A stretch of 64,000 nucleotides of DNA from CAIKMD01 sp035605975 (GTDB taxonomy: Bacteria > Pseudomonadota > Alphaproteobacteria > ATCC43930 > CGMCC-115725). The notes under the pieces are model-generated. The model did not search any database, was not told the DNA's origin, and saw only the letters and a program-made list of their open reading frames with translations. A program made the position numbers and the translations under genes. Positions 17,793-27,058 of the stretch are shown piece after piece. The DNA lies in the NCBI GenBank assembly GCA_035605975.1, contig DATNGG010000078.1, positions 1 to 64,000 of the forward strand, read 5' to 3'. How positions within the stretch are numbered: position 1 is the stretch's first letter; each line of letters starts with the position of its first letter.

Positions 17793-18899
17793 ATGTCGAA
17801 CAAGACCTTATCGCTCTCGCGCATCGCGTCGGTTCTTCTCTCGGCGGGAGTGGCAGTGCTGATCGCCGGCGCGACGGCGGCGTGGGCCGCGGGTGCTCCG
17901 CTTCCAATCAAAGCCACCGAGCTCGAGCCGATTCCGAACCCGTCCGTCGCCTATAACCGGATGGTCCAGGCGATGGGCTTGTTCGAGAAGCACGGGCTCG
18001 CCTTCACCCTCGGCCCCGATCTCGCCGGCGGCGGGCCGCAGCGCGTGCAAGCGGTCGTCACCAAGAACACGGATGTCGCCACCAGCGACATCGTCGCGGT
18101 GCTGGGCGGGATCTATTCGGGCTCGAAGATCAAGATCCTGATGGTGATGACCCCTTATGGCGACGAGGAAATTTGGGGCCGCAGCGAATACAAGACCATG
18201 AAGGATGCCGAGCATCAAACCTGGGCGGTCGCGAGCCTCGGCGGCGCGCAGCGTTTCAACGCGCAGATGGCGGTCACGGGAATGGGGCTCGATGCCGATA
18301 CTTTCCGCTGGGTTGCGATCGGCGGCGGCGACGGACCCAATCTGCAAGCGCTCGAGACCGGCCGCACGCAGCTCGCGAGCCTCTCCCATCTTGGCGCCAC
18401 CCTGGCCGAGGCCAAGGGCTTGGCCGCGAATATTCATCAGCTCGTGCCGCACACGGCGAAATTCACCCCGCCGATTCCGCGGATCGTGGTCGTTGCGCGG
18501 GAAGACTGGATCAAGAGCAACGAGGCCGCCGCGACCGATTACGTCGAGATGATGCTCGACGCGATGCGTCAATGGCAGGGCAGCGCCGAGGCCTGGGTGA
18601 AGCCGGGGCAAGCGATCTTCAAGAACAGCGGCCTCAACGAGCAGCAAATGACGAAGGCCTGGGGCGAGTTCCGCGACGGCGGCTATTTCTCGGTAAATGG
18701 CGGCGTCAATCTCGCGGCGGCGCAAAAGGTGATGGATTTGTTTTTCAAGCTGCGCAACGAAAAGCCCAACGAATATCTGTCGAAGCCGTCGGATGTGTTC
18801 GACACGGGTCCGCTCAAAAAGGCGCTCGACAAAATGGGCGTCGTCAAAGGGACGCCAGGCCTGCCCGACACGCCCGATTGGTACAAGCAGGCGGGGTGA
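17793..18899 (+). CDS. NitT/TauT-type ABC transporter substrate-binding protein
   Basis: A 368-residue periplasmic binding protein with a signal peptide (hydrophobic stretch 14-33 ending AAWAAG). The fold is that of NMT1/THI5-like and taurine/nitrate-type binding proteins, but the sequence gives no reliable ligand. It is the first gene of a three-gene importer with an ATPase 63 bp downstream and a permease overlapping that. The receptor scans the periplasm for its ligand and docks on the permease. Substrate could be an aromatic, pyrimidine precursor or sulfonate; nothing nearby decides between them. Confidence 0.85.
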   Translation: MSNKTLSLSRIASVLLSAGVAVLIAGATAAWAAGAPLPIKATELEPIPNPSVAYNRMVQAMGLFEKHGLAFTLGPDLAGGGPQRVQAVVTKNTDVATSDIVAVLGGIYSGSKIKILMVMTPYGDEEIWGRSEYKTMKDAEHQTWAVASLGGAQRFNAQMAVTGMGLDADTFRWVAIGGGDGPNLQALETGRTQLASLSHLGATLAEAKGLAANIHQLVPHTAKFTPPIPRIVVVAREDWIKSNEAAATDYVEMMLDAMRQWQGSAEAWVKPGQAIFKNSGLNEQQMTKAWGEFRDGGYFSVNGGVNLAAAQKVMDLFFKLRNEKPNEYLSKPSDVFDTGPLKKALDKMGVVKGTPGLPDTPDWYKQAG

Positions 18900-18962
18900 C
18901 GCGGCAGAAAGCCCGGCGGCGCAGCGCGGCGCCCGCAAGAAACCAGTTCGAGACCCGCGACC

Positions 18963-19736
18963 ATGCCTGAGCTTGAGTTCATCAAGGTCACGAAAAGCTA
19001 TGACAGCCCGTCGGGCGACCGGCTGCTGGCGCTCGACGAGTTCAGCCTCAAGATCGATGGCGGCCGCTTCGTCTCGGTGGTGGGGCCGAGCGGTTGCGGC
19101 AAGACCACCTTGCTGCGGATGGCGGCGGGACTCATCCCGTCCGATTCCGGCGAAATCCGGCTCGACGGGGTCGCGCTGCAAAATCCGAGCCCCAAGATGT
19201 CGATGGTGTTTCAGGGCATCGGCCTGATGCCGTGGAAAACCATCCTCGACAATGTCGCGCTGGGCGTGCAGCTTCAGGCCCATCGCCCCAGGCTCACCGA
19301 TGAGGAGCGCCGCCGGGCCGAAGCAACGCTAGCGTTGGTCGGCCTCGGTGGTTTTGAGCGCTATTACCCGCATCAGCTCTCGGGCGGCATGCAGCAGCGC
19401 GTCGGCTTGGCGCGCGCCTTGGTGCGGCAGCCCGAGATTCTGCTGATGGACGAGCCCTTCGGCGCACTCGATGCGCAAACTCGCACGGTGCTGCAGGACG
19501 AATTGCTGAATTTGTGGGGGCGCGTCAAAAGCACCGTCCTCTTTATCACCCACGATCTCGATGAGGCGATCTACCTCTCCGATTTGGTCGTCGTCATGGG
19601 ACGCCGCCCCGGCCGGATCAAAGAGGTGCTCGAAGTGACCCTGCCGCAGCCGCGCTACAGCTACGACACGCGCGCGGAAAAGGAATTCGCGCGGCTGCGC
19701 AGCATCGCCTGGCAAAGCATCAAGGAGGAGCTATGA
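18963..19736 (+). CDS. NitT/TauT-type ABC transporter ATPase
   Basis: A 257-residue import ATPase similar in layout to SsuB and TauB. Walker A is GPSGCGKTT (near residue 40), the signature is LSGGMQQRV, Walker B ends ILLMDEPFGALDAQT and the switch histidine follows in FITHDLDEA. It powers the permease encoded immediately downstream, whose ATG overlaps this stop by four bases. The Q-loop reads MVFQGIGLMPW. No C-terminal regulatory domain. Confidence 0.95.
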   Translation: MPELEFIKVTKSYDSPSGDRLLALDEFSLKIDGGRFVSVVGPSGCGKTTLLRMAAGLIPSDSGEIRLDGVALQNPSPKMSMVFQGIGLMPWKTILDNVALGVQLQAHRPRLTDEERRRAEATLALVGLGGFERYYPHQLSGGMQQRVGLARALVRQPEILLMDEPFGALDAQTRTVLQDELLNLWGRVKSTVLFITHDLDEAIYLSDLVVVMGRRPGRIKEVLEVTLPQPRYSYDTRAEKEFARLRSIAWQSIKEEL

Positions 19737-20554
19737 CCCAATCCGCCGTTCCGCTCGCGCGCGATCGGAAGAACGGTCCGCGGTCGGCGCTCGCCATGAT
19801 CGGCGGGAACTACTACCTGGTGGGAGCCCTGTCGGTCGTCGCGTTCCTCGCGATCTGGCAGGGGATCAGCATGAACGTCCCGCCGGTCATCCTTCCCACG
19901 CCGGCAAAGGTGTTCGCCGCTTTCGTCGAGCTCACCGTCTCGGGCGAGCTGGTCAAAGCCACGGCCGAGACGATCTGGCCTTTCGCTTTGGGGCTCGCCG
20001 TCGCCTTCGTCATCGGCACGGCGCTCGGACTTTTGCTCGGCATCCTCCGGCCGATCGCGCGCTTCCTCGATCCCTACATCTTCGTGTTCTGGTCGATCCC
20101 GAATATCGCCTGGTTGCCGCTGTTCATCGCCTGGTTCGGCGTCGGCAATCTGACCCTGGTGATCTTCGTCTTCGTCTCGGCGGTGTTTCCGCAGCTCTTG
20201 ACCGTCGAGGCGGGCGCCAAGGAAGCAGATAGTTTTCTCGTCGAGGTCGCGCGCTCATTGGGCGGCACCAAGCGCGAGATCCTTTTCACCGTGGTGCTGC
20301 CTTCGGCGCTGCCTTACGTCATCGCCGGGCTGCGCGTCGCGGTCGGCCGTGCGCTGGTCGGCATCATCGTCGGCCAATTGCTGATCGTCGCGACCGGCAT
20401 CGGCTACATGTTTCAGTTCTATGGCGAGACGCTGTCGCTCGCCAAATATTTCGCGCCGCTCATCGTCATCGCGGCACTGGCGGTCGCGCTCAATCGCGGC
20501 GTCAATTGGGCCGAGCGCATGCTGATCCCGTGGAAGTCGCGCGCTTTCACCTAA
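19733..20554 (+). CDS. NitT/TauT-type ABC transporter permease
   Basis: A 273-residue inner membrane permease with about six helices and the BPD_transp_1 pattern; the EAA loop is visible as EVARSLGGTKREILFTVVLPSA (split over residues 163-184). Its start overlaps the ATPase stop (ATGA), showing translational coupling. It has only one permease gene, so it likely forms a homodimer. It converges on the DUF1272 gene with 9 bp between. Confidence 0.94.
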   Translation: MTQSAVPLARDRKNGPRSALAMIGGNYYLVGALSVVAFLAIWQGISMNVPPVILPTPAKVFAAFVELTVSGELVKATAETIWPFALGLAVAFVIGTALGLLLGILRPIARFLDPYIFVFWSIPNIAWLPLFIAWFGVGNLTLVIFVFVSAVFPQLLTVEAGAKEADSFLVEVARSLGGTKREILFTVVLPSALPYVIAGLRVAVGRALVGIIVGQLLIVATGIGYMFQFYGETLSLAKYFAPLIVIAALAVALNRGVNWAERMLIPWKSRAFT

Positions 20555-20563
20555 GCCCGAGGA

Positions 20564-20875
20564 TCAACGTTCGGCTGGCGGAATGTGCCTGAGCTTGCGC
20601 GTCAGCGCCGCGATCTCGTCAAGCGTGTAGGAGAGATGCACCCGCTCCTGCGAGGCAGGGCGCTTCGCCACGGAAAGGCCGGGCCGCCACTCGGTCGCCG
20701 GGCGGATCGGCCGCGGCACGAAGCCGCCGCCGCAATTCGGGCAGACATTGCCGAGCTTGGTTTCGACGCAGGCGGCGCAGAACGTGCACTCGTAAGAGCA
20801 GATGCGCGCATCGGCGGCATCGGGCGGCAGGTCCTTGTCGCAATATTCGCAATTGGGTCGAAGCGCGAGCGCCAT
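20564..20875 (-). CDS. DUF1272 family cysteine-rich protein
   Basis: A 103-residue protein matching DUF1272: an N-terminal cysteine cluster with CEYC, CSYECTFCAACVE and CPNCGG, which looks like a small zinc ribbon or treble clef, followed by an Arg- and Pro-rich tail. Function is unknown. ATG 20875 is preferred since the sequence beyond it is not conserved in pattern. It lies 17 bp downstream of the GlxA-like regulator on the same strand and may be cotranscribed with it. Confidence 0.85.
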   Translation of the reverse strand: MALALRPNCEYCDKDLPPDAADARICSYECTFCAACVETKLGNVCPNCGGGFVPRPIRPATEWRPGLSVAKRPASQERVHLSYTLDEIAALTRKLRHIPPAER

Positions 20876-20892
20876 GGATCCTCCGTTTTCGC

Positions 20893-21975
20893 TCAGGCTG
20901 CCGGCCTGCCATGGGCCAGCTCGCCGCGGTCGAAATTCATTTGCGCAAAGCAATCGCGATACTCGGCCGGCGTCATGCCGGTGTGGCGCTTGAAGAGTTC
21001 GCGGAAGAAGGCGAGATCGTCATAGCCGACTTTCGACGCGACGGCCTGGATCGAGCGCGCTCCCTCTTCGAGCATTTCCTTGGCCGCGGCGATGCGCAGC
21101 ATTTGCAGATAGGCGCCGGGCACCCGGCCGGTCGCAATCTTGAAGCGGCGAATGAAGTTGCGCGGCCCCATGCCGCTGCGCCGGGCGAGCGCCTCGACCG
21201 AAACGTCGCGGTCGAAATGCTCGCGCAGATATTCCTCGGATTGCTTGATCGGCTCGTCGAAATGCGGCCGCGACAAAGGCAGCACCGAATAGCCCGATTG
21301 CCGGCTGCGCGGCATGCTGAGCAGCAGGGATTTGGCGCATTGCAGCGCGATCTCGTGGCCGCAGAACTTCTCGACGAGGTAAAGGCTGAGATCGATCGCG
21401 GCGTAGACGCCGCCGCTGCAGAACACCTGCCCGTCCTCGGTGACGAAGTGCTCGGGCTGCCACAGGACTTTCGGATAGCGCCGCCGGAAGATATCGGCGA
21501 CGCCCCAATGGGTGGTCGCCGCCTTGCCGTCGAGCAGCCCGGCTTCGGCGAGAAAGGCGACGCCCGTGCAAACGCCGGCGATATAGGCGCCCTTCGCATG
21601 GCATTGGCGCAGCCAGGCCAAGAGCGGGGTCGTCGCCGCGATCCGATCGATCACGTCCCAACCGGCCGCGGGAAGGATGACGATGTCGGTGCGCTCGATA
21701 TCGGCGATCGCGCATTCGGGCATGAGGCCCAAGGCACAGAGGCTGGTGACGCTCTTGCCGTCGATCGAGGCGGTGCGAACCCGAAAGCGCGGGCGCAGAT
21801 CGGTGCCGTGAAGCCAGTTCCACACCACGCCCGCCGAGTGAAACACTTCGATCGGCGCGATCGCGGTCGAGGCATAGCCCGCCTCGAGCAGAACGACGGT
21901 GACGTCGAGCATGCGATCTTCGGCCGGCGCGCTTGCGGCGCGCGGCCGGGCGGCTTGTTTCGCTTTCTTCGACAA
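20893..21975 (-). CDS. GlxA-like transcriptional regulator (DJ-1/PfpI domain plus AraC HTH)
   Basis: A 360-residue regulator: residues 24-205 form a DJ-1/PfpI-like amidotransferase fold with the nucleophile-elbow Cys136 in GVCTGVAF, and residues 235-345 carry two AraC-type helix-turn-helix motifs (VSVEALARRSGMGPRNFIRR and the YDDLAFFRELFKRHTGMTP region). GlxA-type regulators often control carnitine, choline or arginine catabolism. The start is TTG at 21975, supported by a GGAGGG site 6 bases upstream; the internal ATG lacks one. The first 22 residues are Lys-, Ala- and Arg-rich. Effector unknown. Confidence 0.92.
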   Translation of the reverse strand: MSKKAKQAARPRAASAPAEDRMLDVTVVLLEAGYASTAIAPIEVFHSAGVVWNWLHGTDLRPRFRVRTASIDGKSVTSLCALGLMPECAIADIERTDIVILPAAGWDVIDRIAATTPLLAWLRQCHAKGAYIAGVCTGVAFLAEAGLLDGKAATTHWGVADIFRRRYPKVLWQPEHFVTEDGQVFCSGGVYAAIDLSLYLVEKFCGHEIALQCAKSLLLSMPRSRQSGYSVLPLSRPHFDEPIKQSEEYLREHFDRDVSVEALARRSGMGPRNFIRRFKIATGRVPGAYLQMLRIAAAKEMLEEGARSIQAVASKVGYDDLAFFRELFKRHTGMTPAEYRDCFAQMNFDRGELAHGRPAA

Positions 21976-22030
21976 GGCGGTCCCTCCGTTCTTCCCGAAA
22001 GAGCGCCGCCCGCCGGGCGGCGCTCTTGGC

Positions 22031-22306
22031 TCAGGAAATCGCCGTCATCGGATCGATGACGGTGCGGACTTCGCGAATGCGAGTCGCCGGAAAGCCGCTC
22101 AACCGCGCATGCTCGCGCACCGCGGTCTCGCCCTCCGCCAGATAGATGCAGAAGGTCTTGTCGTCGACGACAAAAGATTCGACCCACTGCACTTTTCCGG
22201 CCAGCTTTTCCAGCGCGGCGTTGGAGACCGCGGCGGCTTCTTTGAGCTGCTCGCGATTGAGCCCGCCAATGCCGGGCAATTCGCGCTCGATCACATACCG
22301 TTTCAT
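22031..22306 (-). CDS. DUF4242 family protein
   Basis: A 91-residue protein of the DUF4242 family (ferredoxin-like fold), recognised from the opening KRYVIERELPGIG, the central VQWVESFVVDDKTFCIYLA and the closing FPATRIREVRTVIDP. The family has been described as nickel-binding but has no settled function. ATG 22306 is followed by a start region with GGAGGG upstream. It precedes the GlxA-like gene by 55 bp on the same strand and could belong to its transcript. Confidence 0.86.
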   Translation of the reverse strand: MKRYVIERELPGIGGLNREQLKEAAAVSNAALEKLAGKVQWVESFVVDDKTFCIYLAEGETAVREHARLSGFPATRIREVRTVIDPMTAIS

Positions 22307-22419
22307 GGGATTTTCCCTCCGTTCCGGTTTCGATGCAGCCAAGATGGTCGCGATCGTCGGCCCGAAACAGATGGCACTTCCGACAATGTAGCTGGGTGAT
22401 TGTGACAGGCCAAGCCGGA

Positions 22420-24006
22420 TCAGGCGGAGCAGCCCTCGGCTTTCCCGCAATTGGCGACCGGCGGGGCGGGTTCATGGAAGCGCCAAAGAACGATGTAGCG
22501 GCCAATGCGCTCCTCGCTGACCGGCGTGCCGAGGGTGGAAAGCGTCGCGAGATAGGCCTCGGGGCTTTGCATCTCGCCCTGCCCGGTGCGTCCGAACACG
22601 ACAAAGACATCATGACCCGGCGGCGGGACGAGCTTTGCCGCGCTCCAACTCAGCTTGATGCGAGCGAGATCGAGACCGGCGCGCGGCGCGAACGCCGTCA
22701 AGACGTAATCCGCGTGCCAATCATTGAGCAGAACGAGATCGCCGGGCTGCGCCTTGGCGGCGAGCCGCGAGGCGAGCAGGTCCCAGCGCGGCTTGGTCTC
22801 ATCCGCGTAATAGGGCGAGAGGTTGACGAGGCACAGCGCGCCAAGCGCCGCGGCGCTGCCGGCGAAACGCCAGCCGCGCAGCCCGGCGAGACCGGCGCCC
22901 GCAAGGACGAAGAACGGCGCCGCGCCCCAGGCGAAATAGCGGGGCGCCAGCACCGGCGCCGCCAGCGAGACCGAGAGCAGCAGCAGCGGCAGGATGAGCA
23001 CGGCGCAGGCGATCACCGCGAAGACGCTGCCCGCGCGGCGCAGGCGCCACGCGCCGACGAACGCCAGCACCGCGATGACGAGAGACAGGCCGGGAATTGC
23101 CGCCGGCTCGAGGTCGAAGGTGATGAAGGCCGAGATGCGGTGAAGATAGACCGGCGCGATAATCGACCAGATCGTCGCCAAGCTTTCGGGCGGCGACCAA
23201 TCCTCGCCGCGTAGCACCGTGCCCTTGCTCGCGATATAGACCGCGATAATCCAGGGCAGCCAGACAGCGAGAACGACCCCTTGAACAATGGCCCAATTGC
23301 GCAGGAAGGCACGCCGCGCAGCGCCGGCATGCCATGCGATGGCGATGGCGCCGAGATTGGCGGCCAGAAGCCAAGGCACGGCGACGTTGAGGACGCACAA
23401 GGCCGAGGCGGTGCCGGCGCCATAGGCGAGCCAGGCGAGCCTCGGCGCCTTCGCGCTCCGCAGCGGCAGCGCCGCGCCGCCGGGATCGCGCGCCAGACGC
23501 AACAGCCCGAAGAGAGCGACGAGGATCAGGAAGGTGACGAGCGTGTAAGACCGCGCCTCCTGCCCGTACTGCACATCGAAAGGCGAAAGGGCCATCAGCA
23601 GCCCCGCGGCCGCTCCAGCGCGCGGCCCCGCCGCCTCGCGTCCCATCGCCGCAACCAGAGCGGCGTTGACCGCGCCCAGGATCGCGGAGGGCAGACGCAG
23701 GATGAATTGCGAGACGCCGAACTTTGCGACCAGCCACAGAAGGAGGAAATAGCTCGGATAGTGCTTGCTGTGCAGCGCTTGCGCGAAGAGTTCGGGAAGG
23801 CTGATCGTCGCACGGTGGAGACTTGCCAATTCGTCGAGCCAGAATGGCTTGTCGCCGAGACCGTAAAGCCGCAGCGCCAGGGCGAGGCCCGCGATCGCTG
23901 CCAGCGGCACCCAGTACGGAACCGCGCCGTCCGCCGTCCGCAGCGTGGCGGCCGCAATGGATCGAGGGGCGGTCATGATCGTCCCTTTGGAGACAATGTC
24001 GGTCAT
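22420..24006 (-). CDS. GT39-like membrane glycosyltransferase
   Basis: A 528-residue integral membrane protein of the dolichyl/undecaprenyl-phosphate-sugar transferase type. A short cytosolic N-terminus is followed by about 10-11 transmembrane helices. The first periplasmic loop holds PFWLDELASLHRA, with the catalytic-type acidic DE pair, and a second motif QEARSYTLV follows near residue 145, both typical of PMT/GT39-related enzymes. The C-terminal 100 residues form a soluble periplasmic domain. It would add sugars to lipid or protein acceptors. Starts at 24006 or 23976 are possible; the latter has a better AGGGA site. A separate GT39-like gene lies at 47843-49330. Confidence 0.88.
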   Translation of the reverse strand: MTDIVSKGTIMTAPRSIAAATLRTADGAVPYWVPLAAIAGLALALRLYGLGDKPFWLDELASLHRATISLPELFAQALHSKHYPSYFLLLWLVAKFGVSQFILRLPSAILGAVNAALVAAMGREAAGPRAGAAAGLLMALSPFDVQYGQEARSYTLVTFLILVALFGLLRLARDPGGAALPLRSAKAPRLAWLAYGAGTASALCVLNVAVPWLLAANLGAIAIAWHAGAARRAFLRNWAIVQGVVLAVWLPWIIAVYIASKGTVLRGEDWSPPESLATIWSIIAPVYLHRISAFITFDLEPAAIPGLSLVIAVLAFVGAWRLRRAGSVFAVIACAVLILPLLLLSVSLAAPVLAPRYFAWGAAPFFVLAGAGLAGLRGWRFAGSAAALGALCLVNLSPYYADETKPRWDLLASRLAAKAQPGDLVLLNDWHADYVLTAFAPRAGLDLARIKLSWSAAKLVPPPGHDVFVVFGRTGQGEMQSPEAYLATLSTLGTPVSEERIGRYIVLWRFHEPAPPVANCGKAEGCSA

Positions 24007-24324
24007 GCGAGAACAACTCCACGCCGCGCGCCTCGACGCGCGCCCCTTTCACTACTTAGGACAGAAAATCCGCCGCATCCCTTTATGGGGGTCGCTCCGT
24101 CGCGAAACAGCGCTGCCGACGCATCACTTGTGCGTGAGCCGGGCACGACGCCGCTGAGCAGCGCAAAGAGCGCGGCGCCGAGATGTTCGCTGATGCCGAC
24201 GATAGGCATGAGGCGACGATTGGCATCGCAAGGGTTTCGCTCCGCGGCCTCCAGCAGGAATGCTAGGCTGGCGCGTCGCATCGGCTCATCTGTTCGACAA
24301 CACCGCCGCAACGCAATCGCCAAG
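24007..24324. other. 318 bp divergent intergenic region
   Basis: It separates the glycosyltransferase (minus) from the DUF302 gene (plus), so it should hold two promoters. I see no tRNA, terminator, clear operator or coding start with a ribosome site. A minus-strand open frame crosses it but has no recognisable sequence and no supported start. Confidence 0.5.
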
Positions 24325-24768
24325 ATGGAGGCTACTTTGGCACCGGAAGGGCTCGTCATTCGTGCAAGCAGCCGCGAACCGGCGGCAACCATGGAACGCG
24401 TCGTGGCGGCGGTGACGGCGCGCGGCATCAGCGTCATCGCGCGTATCGATCATGCCGCGACCGCGGCGAAGGTCGGGCTGTCGCTGCGGCCGACAGAACT
24501 CCTCATTTTCGGCAATCCAAAAGCCGGCACACCGCTAATGCAGGCGGTACAGACGGTCGGCATCGACCTGCCGCTCAAAATTCTCGTTTGGCAAGACGAA
24601 GCGGGCAAAACCTGGCTCGCTTACAACGATCCGGCGTGGCTGGCGCGGCGGCACGGCGCCAATGCCGGACAGGATGCGATCCTTGGCGCGATGACGCGCG
24701 CGCTCGAAGCCATTGTCGAGGAGGCGAGCACTGACGGCATTGCCGGCCGGAAAAGCTCGACGCCATGA
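24325..24768 (+). CDS. DUF302 family protein
   Basis: A 147-residue protein of the DUF302 family, identified by the FGNPKAGTPLMQAVQTVG segment, IDLPLKILVWQDEAGKTW and the ending YNDPAWLARRHG. DUF302 proteins are small soluble alpha/beta proteins with no settled function. The ATG at 24325 has a weak ribosome site, whereas TTG at 24337 (residue 5 in the same frame) sits 5 bases after a perfect GGAGG, so the true start may be TTG. The stop overlaps the carotenoid oxygenase start (ATGA), so the two are translationally coupled. Confidence 0.85.
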   Translation: MEATLAPEGLVIRASSREPAATMERVVAAVTARGISVIARIDHAATAAKVGLSLRPTELLIFGNPKAGTPLMQAVQTVGIDLPLKILVWQDEAGKTWLAYNDPAWLARRHGANAGQDAILGAMTRALEAIVEEASTDGIAGRKSSTP

Positions 24769-26177
24769 GCCGGCCCTTTCCCGATCATCCTTTCCTCACC
24801 GGCAGCTTCGCCCCCCTCACCTTCGAAGCCGATGCCTTCGATCTTCCGGTGCGCGGCGCAGTGCCGAAAGATTTGCGCGGCACGCTCTATCGCAACAGCC
24901 CGAACCCGCAATTCGCGCCGCGCGACGACAATTACCATTGGTTCCTCGGCGACGGGATGGTGCATGCGTTCCGGCTCGAGGACGGCCGCATTTCCTATCG
25001 CAACCGCTGGCTGCGCACGCCGAAATTCCTTGCCGAGCGAGCGGCTCATGAGGCGCTCTATGGCAGCTGGGGCAATCCGCGGACGACCGATCCCTCGGTC
25101 CTCGGCAAGGATGACGGCGTCGCCAATACCAGCATCGTCATCCATGCCGGGAAAGTCTTCGCCGCCGAGGAAGCGCATCTGCCTTTCGCAATCGATCCCG
25201 AGACGATCGCCTCGGAAGGCTATTGGGATTTCGCCGGCGCGCTCACGACCGGCCGCTTCACCGCACATCCGAAGATCGACCCGACGACCGGCGAGATGGT
25301 GTTCTTCGGCTATTCGGTCGGCGGCCCGTTCTCGAGCACGATCGCCTATGGGACAGTCGCCAAATCGGGCAAGCTGACGCGGAGCGAGCGCTTCGAGGCA
25401 CCCTATTCCGCCATGGTGCATGATTTCCTCGTGACACAGAACTACTTGCTGTTCCCGATCCTGCCGCTGACCGGGAGCCTCGAGCGCGCGAGGCGCGGCG
25501 CGCCGGCCTATGCCTGGGAGCCCGAGAAGGGCGGCCATATCGGCGTCGTCAGGCGCGATGCGCCGGCTTCCGCCATGCGCTGGTTCCGCCTCGATCCCTG
25601 TTACGTCTTTCACGGCATGAACGCCTATGAAGACGGCGACACGATCATCGCGCATGTCATGCAATACGGCGTCCCGCCTCTGTTCGGGGATTTGAGCGGC
25701 AAGCCGCCGGACCCGCAGAAGATGGTGTCGCGCCTGCATCAGTGGCGTTTCAATCTCGCCGACCCGAGCGACCAGTTCAGGCGCGAGCAGATCGACGATC
25801 TTCCCGCCGATTTCCCTCGGCTCGACGAGCGCTTCGCGCTCAACGCCTATCGCCATGGATATTTCGCGGCGAAGGTCAAGGCATCGGGCGCCGGCGCTTT
25901 CGACACCTTGGCCCATCGCGATTTCAAGACCGGCGCGCAAGCAACCTACAGCGTTCCGGCTGGCGATGCTTTTTCCGAGCCGGTCTTCGTTCCGCGCAGC
26001 GCCAACGCCGCCGAGGGCGATGGCTATCTTCTCGCCACGATCTATCGCGGCTCGGAAAAGCGCAGCGAGCTCGCGATTTTCGACGCGACGGCCCTCGACA
26101 AAGGCCCGATCGCGCTCGCCGCGTTGTCGCATCACGTGACCCTCGGCTTCCATGGAAATTGGCGGGGAATCGCGTAA
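24765..26177 (+). CDS. Carotenoid oxygenase family protein (RPE65/lignostilbene dioxygenase type)
   Basis: A 470-residue seven-bladed propeller dioxygenase. The four iron-binding histidines of the family are found in order: His168 (TAHPK), His219 (VHDF), His283 (VFHGM) and His463 (GFHGNW) at the C-terminus. The N-terminal GTLYRNSPNPQF and WFLGDGMVHAFRLEDG are conserved. Members cleave carotenoid or stilbene double bonds; with no carotenoid genes nearby, an aryl-alkene such as a lignostilbene or a phenylpropanoid is equally plausible. Coupled to the DUF302 gene upstream and followed by a methyltransferase on the same strand. Confidence 0.94.
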   Translation: MSRPFPDHPFLTGSFAPLTFEADAFDLPVRGAVPKDLRGTLYRNSPNPQFAPRDDNYHWFLGDGMVHAFRLEDGRISYRNRWLRTPKFLAERAAHEALYGSWGNPRTTDPSVLGKDDGVANTSIVIHAGKVFAAEEAHLPFAIDPETIASEGYWDFAGALTTGRFTAHPKIDPTTGEMVFFGYSVGGPFSSTIAYGTVAKSGKLTRSERFEAPYSAMVHDFLVTQNYLLFPILPLTGSLERARRGAPAYAWEPEKGGHIGVVRRDAPASAMRWFRLDPCYVFHGMNAYEDGDTIIAHVMQYGVPPLFGDLSGKPPDPQKMVSRLHQWRFNLADPSDQFRREQIDDLPADFPRLDERFALNAYRHGYFAAKVKASGAGAFDTLAHRDFKTGAQATYSVPAGDAFSEPVFVPRSANAAEGDGYLLATIYRGSEKRSELAIFDATALDKGPIALAALSHHVTLGFHGNWRGIA

Positions 26178-26210
26178 CATGGATGCGGGTTTGAATTGGG
26201 GAGCGGCACC

Positions 26211-27023
26211 ATGGTGACGAGCGACCATCGTTTTGCGGGCACGATCCCCGAAATCTATGACCGCTTGTTCGTACCGCTCATCTTCGCGTTCTATGCCGAT
26301 GACCTCGCGCGCCGGATCGCCGCGCTCGCACCCAAGCACATTCTGGAGACTGCGGCAGGGACCGGCGCGCTGACGCGCGCCCTCGCAGCACGTTTGCCAC
26401 CGGAAACCAGCATTGTCGCGACCGATTTCAATCCGCCGATGCTGGCCCGCGCCGCGGCGCGTCAAGCAGGCGAGACGCGGATCACCTGGCAACAAGCCGA
26501 CGCGCTCGCTCTGCCTTTCACGGACGAAAGCTTCGATGTCGTGGCGTGCCAGTTCGGCGCAATGTTCTTTCCCGACAAGCCCCAGGGCTATGCGCAGGCA
26601 CGCCGGGTCTTGCGGCGCGGCGGAACCTTCCTCTTCAATGTCTGGGACCGGATCGAGGACAACGAGTTCGCCGATGTGGTAACGCAAGCCCTCGCCGGGC
26701 TTTTTCCCGTGGACCCGCCGCGCTTCCTCGCGCGCACCCCGCATGGCTATTGCGATCCACAGCGCATCCGCGACGATCTTCGCGCCGCGGGTTTCACGCG
26801 CATCTCCATCGAGCCTCTCATCGGCACAAGCACCGCCGCGACGCCGCGCGATCCGGCGATCGCCTATTGCCAGGGCTCGCCGCTCCGCAACGAAATCGAG
26901 GCCCGCAACCCAGCGGGCCTCGAGGCGGCGACCGCGGTGGCCGCCGCAGCGCTTGCCCGCCGTTTCGGCGAGGGACCGATTGCGGGACGCATCAAGGCGC
27001 TGGTCGTTGCCGCCGCGCGCTGA
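26211..27023 (+). CDS. Class I SAM-dependent methyltransferase
   Basis: A 270-residue methyltransferase of the UbiE/Methyltransf_11 type. Motif I is ILETAAGTGALTRA, followed by the acidic TDFNPPM, then DALALPFTDESFDVVACQF (motifs II and III). The substrate is probably a small molecule; it could act with the preceding carotenoid oxygenase, 33 bp upstream on the same strand. ATG 26211 is chosen over an in-frame TTG 15 bases earlier because GGGGAGCGG sits just upstream. The tail of the protein is Ala-rich, unlike the core. Confidence 0.88.
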   Translation: MVTSDHRFAGTIPEIYDRLFVPLIFAFYADDLARRIAALAPKHILETAAGTGALTRALAARLPPETSIVATDFNPPMLARAAARQAGETRITWQQADALALPFTDESFDVVACQFGAMFFPDKPQGYAQARRVLRRGGTFLFNVWDRIEDNEFADVVTQALAGLFPVDPPRFLARTPHGYCDPQRIRDDLRAAGFTRISIEPLIGTSTAATPRDPAIAYCQGSPLRNEIEARNPAGLEAATAVAAAALARRFGEGPIAGRIKALVVAAAR

Positions 27024-27058
27024 GGCGGATCCGGGCGATTCTCAGCGCTGCTGAGCGC

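Noticed and set aside
24060..24300. Minus-strand frame in the gap between GT39 and DUF302.
   Set aside because: No recognisable sequence, no supported start, and the frame runs into the opposing DUF302 gene.
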